Positions 33,604 to 37,191 of a stretch of DNA of 37,191 nucleotides are shown here, in pieces. The first letter of the stretch is position 1. Each line of letters starts with the position of its first letter. The position numbers were made by a program, and so were the translations under genes. This DNA is from Roseovarius sp. GTDB taxonomy: Bacteria; Pseudomonadota; Alphaproteobacteria; Rhodobacterales; Rhodobacteraceae. The notes below the pieces were generated by a model. The model searched no databases. It saw only the letters and a program-made list of their open reading frames with translations, and was not told where the DNA came from. The DNA is taken from positions 1 through 37,191 of the forward strand of contig JADQCC010000173.1 in the NCBI GenBank assembly GCA_016278295.1, in the 5' to 3' direction.

Positions 33604-34299
33604 TCAGTCGATTTCGAGCCGCGCCCGAAGGTCTGCGAGCGTCGCGCGTTCATCATCCGCCAACACCGCGGCGCGGGCGCGGCAGAGCGTCGCCTGTGAT
33701 TTCAGGATCAGCCCATCTTCCAGTATTTTCAGATGGTTGGCACGCAGGGTGTCACCCGAAGAGGTGATGTCGGCAATCGCCTCGGCGGTCTCGTTCTTGA
33801 TGGTGCCTTCGGTCGCACCCTGGCTGTCGACAAGCTGATAATCCGCCACCCCCGCCTCACGCAGGAATTCGCGCACAAGCCGGTGGTATTTCGTGGCAAT
33901 TCTCAAGCGAAATCCGTGCCTTAGCCGAAACGCAGCGGCGGCGGCATCGAGATCGTCGAGGGTATTCACATCGACCCATGCGTGCGGAACGGCGATCACC
34001 AGATCGGCCTGCCCAAAGCCGAGCGGCGCCAGTTCTTCGACCTGCTGCTCCCATTGGCCCAGCTTTTCGCGGATCAGGTCTGTGCCTGTCACGCCCAGGT
34101 GGATGCGCCCGGCGGCCAGCTCACGGGGGATCTCCCCGGCCGACAGAAGGACCAGCTCGACACCGTCTATCCCTTTGACATACCCGGCATATTCCCGGTC
34201 CGAGCCGCTCCGGCCAAGCGCGATCCCGTGGCGCGCAAACCACTCCACGGTCTTGTCCATCAGCCGCCCCTTGGAGGGCACACCCAGCTTTAGGCTCAT
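33604..34299 (-). CDS. hisG: ATP phosphoribosyltransferase, short form
   Basis: HisG catalyses the first step of histidine synthesis, condensing ATP with PRPP. The 231-residue product is the short form lacking the C-terminal regulatory domain. It begins LKLGVPSKGRLMDKTVEWF, with the phosphate-loop region DSQGATEGTIKNETAEAIADI near residues 158-178. Short HisG needs HisZ for activity and feedback control, and hisZ lies immediately upstream with a four-base ATGA overlap. It is the last gene of the minus-strand hisS-hisZ-hisG operon. Confidence 0.95.
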   Translation of the reverse strand: MSLKLGVPSKGRLMDKTVEWFARHGIALGRSGSDREYAGYVKGIDGVELVLLSAGEIPRELAAGRIHLGVTGTDLIREKLGQWEQQVEELAPLGFGQADLVIAVPHAWVDVNTLDDLDAAAAAFRLRHGFRLRIATKYHRLVREFLREAGVADYQLVDSQGATEGTIKNETAEAIADITSSGDTLRANHLKILEDGLILKSQATLCRARAAVLADDERATLADLRARLEID

Positions 34300-35381
34300 G
34301 ACACCCCCCCGAGATCCAGCACCAGCCCCGGGCGGATCACCCCGCCCACCGCCGGTATCTCGCGCCCCTGCCCCAGCTGCCGGGTCAGCGCGTCATAGCG
34401 CCCCCCGGTCGCGACGGGTGGCAGGTCGGGGCGATTTTCTGCATGAAAACCAAAGACAAAGCCGTCGTAATACTCCATTTGCGTGCGCCCGTAGCTCGCC
34501 TCGAAATCAAGCGCCGCGATGTCGATGCCGTGCCTATCCAGCGCCTCCAGACGCCGGGCCAGCCGGTCCACCGCGCCCTGTATCGCGGCCATGTCCACCG
34601 CGATGTCGCGCAGCCGTTCCAGCGCGTTGGGCGAGGTTTCGCGCACGGCGAGGATGGCGTCCAGCAGGTCAACTTCGGTTTCGGAGATCGGAGCGGTCTG
34701 TGCATCTTCACGTAACGCATTGATCCGGCGTATTATTTCATCTTCTCCGCGCAATCCGATCAGCGGCCATGCCCCCGCCATCGGGTCACGCGCGGACAAC
34801 AGCGCCGCTCGCGTTTCGGGCACGGGCGCGCGGCCCGAGAACCGCTCGACCAGCGCGCGAAACCGGCGTGGCCGCCAGATATGCCGCCGCAGCGCCGCCT
34901 TGCGCCTGTCGGTCGTGCGCAGCCCGTCGACGGCGGCCATCAGGATGCCGGTATCGCCCGTCGCCGCGCGCAGGCGAAGGGGATGCAGGATATTGAAAAA
35001 CATAGAGAAAACTTCGGCGTCCGAAGCCTCCGGCGCGTCACGCTCGAATATCTCAAAGCCCACCTGAACGTATTCGTTGGGCCGCCGCGCATCCTCTTCC
35101 TGCCGGCGAAACACTTCGCCGGAATAGGTATAGCGCGCCGGTTCCGCGCCATGCTCCATGTGCATCTGCACCACCGGCACGGTGAAATCCGGGCGCAACA
35201 TCTGCTCGCCGCGCAGGGCGTCGGAGGTCACGTAGGCGCGTGCGCGAATATCCTCGCCATAGAGATCGAGCAGCACCTCGGCGGGTTGCAGCACGGAGGT
35301 TTCCACCGGCTGCGCGCCCGCCGCCTCGAACAGCCCACGCAGGCGCGCGGCCTCGGCCAGGGTCGCGGCGCGCTCTGGCAT
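34296..35381 (-). CDS. hisZ: ATP phosphoribosyltransferase regulatory subunit
   Basis: HisZ is a catalytically dead paralogue of histidyl-tRNA synthetase that forms an octamer with short HisG and confers histidine feedback inhibition. The 361-residue product keeps the class II core: MLRPDFTVPVVQMH (motif 2 beginning), RYTYSGEVFRRQ, then YYDGFVFGFH and GGRYDAL toward the end. It lacks the C-terminal anticodon-binding domain. It starts one base inside the hisS stop (TGATG), next to the synthetase from which the family derives. Confidence 0.93.
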   Translation of the reverse strand: MPERAATLAEAARLRGLFEAAGAQPVETSVLQPAEVLLDLYGEDIRARAYVTSDALRGEQMLRPDFTVPVVQMHMEHGAEPARYTYSGEVFRRQEEDARRPNEYVQVGFEIFERDAPEASDAEVFSMFFNILHPLRLRAATGDTGILMAAVDGLRTTDRRKAALRRHIWRPRRFRALVERFSGRAPVPETRAALLSARDPMAGAWPLIGLRGEDEIIRRINALREDAQTAPISETEVDLLDAILAVRETSPNALERLRDIAVDMAAIQGAVDRLARRLEALDRHGIDIAALDFEASYGRTQMEYYDGFVFGFHAENRPDLPPVATGGRYDALTRQLGQGREIPAVGGVIRPGLVLDLGGVS

Positions 35382-36976
35382 CAGCCTTGCCTCGACAGGA
35401 TTTCACGTACACTTTCAACGAGTTGCGCGCGCGGCACCTCGATCTGGCTGGGCCGTTCCTTCCATTCTTCGAGGGTCGCGTTCTCGGCGATCTGCGCGCC
35501 GAGGATCAAATCCTTTATCTGCACGACATCGCGCGCGAATTCGTCCTCGCCCGCGATGATCGCCACCGGGCTGCCGCGCCGGTCGGCGTATTTCATCTGG
35601 TTGCCGAAATTCTTGGGGTTGCCGAGATACACCTCGGCGCGGATGCCCGCGCGGCGCAGGTCTCCGACCATCGCCTGATAGTCCGCCATCCGGGTGCGAT
35701 CCATCACGGTCACGACCACGGGGCCCTGCGCCTCGCCGCCCGTGCGCCCCTTTTCCCGCAGCGCGGCAAGCAGCCGGTCCACCCCGATGCTGACGCCCGT
35801 GGCGGGCACCGCCTGCCCGGTAAAGCGCTTGACGAGATCATCGTACCGCCCCCCGCCCGCGACCGAGCCGAATTGCCGGGGGCGGCCCTTTTCGTCAAGG
35901 ATTTCAAAGGTCAGTTCGGCCTCGAAGACCGGGCCGGTATAGTAACCGAGACCGCGCACGACGGAGGGGTCGATGACAATGCGGTCGGGGCCATAGCCTT
36001 GGGCGTCTAAAAGGTCGGCAATCTCGTCTAACTCGCGCAGTCCTGACAAACCAATTTCCGATCCTTCAACGAGCTCAATCAAAGCGCTGAGCGTTGCGCC
36101 GTTTACCGAACTTGGGTCAGTCTTGAAGTCACTTTCCGTTAGATTTAATCGAATATCGTCTTCACTTTGTATGTTGTTTTTCGCGGTTAGAAATCTGAGA
36201 ATAATTTCCGACTGGTTTTGCGAGAGTCCTACGCCATCAATAAATGCGCCCGAAGCGTCCTTACGACCAGTTGTCAGCAACTCGCGCACGCCGCTCTCGC
36301 CGACCTTGTCGAACTTGTCGATGGTGCGGAGCACCTGTGCTGCTAGTTCATTGTCTAAATCACCAGCCGCTACGAAGTTATCCATTGAGGGCTTGCCGTT
36401 AGGTGGCGCCTTAATGGCTCCCACTGCCTCCAAAACCCCGTTCAAAACCTTGCGGTTATTCACCCGCACCACATAGTCGCCGCGCTCGATTCCCACGGCC
36501 TCCAGAGTGTCGGCTAGCATCGCGCAGATTTCCGCGTCGGCGGCCATGCTGCTTGTGCCCACCGTATCCGCATCGCATTGATAGAACTGCCGGAATCGCC
36601 CCGGTCCCGGCTTTTCGTTGCGCCAGACGGGGCCCACTGCATAGCGTCGGTAAGGTGTCGGTAAATCGTTGCGGTGCTGGGCATAGACGCGGGCGAGCGG
36701 CGCGGTCAGGTCATAGCGCAGGGCGAGCCATTTCTCGTCCTCGTCCTGCCAGGCAAAGACCCCCCCGCCCGGCCGGTCCACGTCGGGCAGGAACTTGCCC
36801 AATGCCTCGACCGTTTCCACCGCGCTCGATTCCAGCGCATCAAAGCCGTAGCGGTGATAGACCCCGACGATCTTGTCGAGCATGGCCGCGCGTTCGGTCA
36901 CCTCGGCGCCAAAATAATCGCGGAAGCCCTTGGGCGTTTCGGCCCTCGGGCGCGGGGTCTTGCGTGGCTTGGCCAT
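35381..36976 (-). CDS. hisS: Histidyl-tRNA synthetase
   Basis: HisRS charges tRNA(His). The 531-residue product is longer than the roughly 420-residue E. coli enzyme but normal for the extended alphaproteobacterial form. Motifs in order: [26 protein letters not shown] (motif 1/2 region), [24 protein letters not shown] (motif 2), [13 protein letters not shown] (His A, RGLGYYTG), and [28 protein letters not shown]-type motif 3, then the anticodon domain. Between motif 2 and the RGLGYYTG motif lies an insertion domain of about 150 residues. Part of its DNA is strikingly A+T-rich (36121-36240) although the frame is intact, suggesting recombination inside the gene. The ribosome site is weak. Confidence 0.95.
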   Translation of the reverse strand: MAKPRKTPRPRAETPKGFRDYFGAEVTERAAMLDKIVGVYHRYGFDALESSAVETVEALGKFLPDVDRPGGGVFAWQDEDEKWLALRYDLTAPLARVYAQHRNDLPTPYRRYAVGPVWRNEKPGPGRFRQFYQCDADTVGTSSMAADAEICAMLADTLEAVGIERGDYVVRVNNRKVLNGVLEAVGAIKAPPNGKPSMDNFVAAGDLDNELAAQVLRTIDKFDKVGESGVRELLTTGRKDASGAFIDGVGLSQNQSEIILRFLTAKNNIQSEDDIRLNLTESDFKTDPSSVNGATLSALIELVEGSEIGLSGLRELDEIADLLDAQGYGPDRIVIDPSVVRGLGYYTGPVFEAELTFEILDEKGRPRQFGSVAGGGRYDDLVKRFTGQAVPATGVSIGVDRLLAALREKGRTGGEAQGPVVVTVMDRTRMADYQAMVGDLRRAGIRAEVYLGNPKNFGNQMKYADRRGSPVAIIAGEDEFARDVVQIKDLILGAQIAENATLEEWKERPSQIEVPRAQLVESVREILSRQG

Positions 36977-37041
36977 CGGTCAGCGATCCTTCGCGGGCAA
37001 TTCGCGGCGGGGTCTAGCCCAAGGGGCGCGCCGGGGCAAGG

Positions 37042-37075
37042 TTGACCGCTACGCGCGGGCCGCGTAAGCCCGCGC
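37042..37075 (+). promoter_or_regulatory. Promoter-like sequence and hairpin directly before slyX
   Basis: TTGACC (37042-37047) and TAAGCC (37065-37070) are 17 bases apart, and GCGCGGGC (37053-37060) can pair with GCCCGCGC (37068-37075) across a 7-base loop. The hairpin ends one base before the slyX ATG, and no ribosome site is visible. A leaderless start is possible. The -10 match is poor. Confidence 0.3.
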
Positions 37076-37076
37076 C

Positions 37077-37191
37077 ATGACCGAGATCGAGGAACGCCTG
37101 GCCCATCTTATCCGCGCGGTGGACGACCTGTCGGACGTCATCGCCCGGCAGGATCGCGAGATCGAGCACCTGCGCGCGCAGGTGGCCTGGC
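37077..37191 (+). CDS. slyX: SlyX family protein, 5' part only
   Basis: The first 38 residues (MTEIEERLAHLIRAVDDLSD and onward to DREIEHLRAQVAW) are a coiled-coil heptad pattern typical of the small SlyX family, whose members are about 70 residues. The gene runs off the window edge, so about half is missing. SlyX has no well-established function. It is divergent from hisS. No ribosome site precedes the ATG, which sits just after a G+C hairpin; other starts are not visible. Confidence 0.7.
   Translation, partial: MTEIEERLAHLIRAVDDLSDVIARQDREIEHLRAQVAW

Overview
The window looks like a chromosome segment of a marine or halotolerant alphaproteobacterium of the Rhodobacteraceae (Roseobacter group). 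The evidence is the high G+C content with dense, overlapping genes, a CcrM-type GANTC methyltransferase gene, an ectoine cluster carrying its own aspartokinase, the short HisG plus HisZ pair, the DUF2853 and DUF1489 family genes, and an intergenic repeat of the type I recall from Rhodobacterales genomes. No phage, transposase, CRISPR array, tRNA or rRNA was recognised. No gene-free gap exceeds about 280 bases.

Layout: (1) 68-2127, a coupled trio of a transglutaminase-like protein, a cation diffusion facilitator and a SpoIIAA/STAS-like protein. (2) 2366-2707, a DUF2853 protein. (3) 2765-7215, the ectoine module: a divergent MarR regulator (ectR) and ectA-ectB-ectC-ask, which turn aspartate-derived semialdehyde into ectoine. 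No ectD is present. (4) 7424-9446, a membrane-anchored winged-helix protein with a small secreted partner on the minus strand, and two secreted Tyr/Gly/Arg-rich proteins on the plus strand. (5) 9532-11368, rnhB and ccrM, with three GANTC sites in the ccrM promoter region. (6) 11454-13789 (minus), a D-2-hydroxyacid dehydrogenase and an MmgE/PrpD protein.

(7) 13915-19982, a TPP riboswitch and a tightly overlapped thiamine operon, thiD-thiO-thiS-thiG-thiE-thiF-thiY-tenA. It makes the thiazole half, salvages pyrimidines and joins the two halves. thiC and the permease and ATPase partners of thiY are not here. The leader contains an internally consistent three-way pairing scheme for switching translation. 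(8) 20048-24018, gatB, then ugd and a UDP-glucuronate 4-epimerase gene broken by one missing base.

(9) 24020-31237, a catabolic island: a GlxA-type regulator, a GntR regulator, a DapA-family lyase, an aldehyde dehydrogenase, a FAD amine oxidase and, convergently, a trimethylamine-methyltransferase-family protein with no corrinoid protein beside it. Its substrate is unknown and it is the best candidate for undescribed biochemistry. (10) 31466-33541, a DUF1489 gene and two tandem paralogous outer-membrane beta-barrel genes. (11) 33604-36976 (minus), hisS-hisZ-hisG, with a strikingly AT-rich patch inside hisS. (12) 37077-37191, the start of slyX, cut by the window edge.

All assignments come from reading the sequence and from recalled family knowledge. 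No database search was run.
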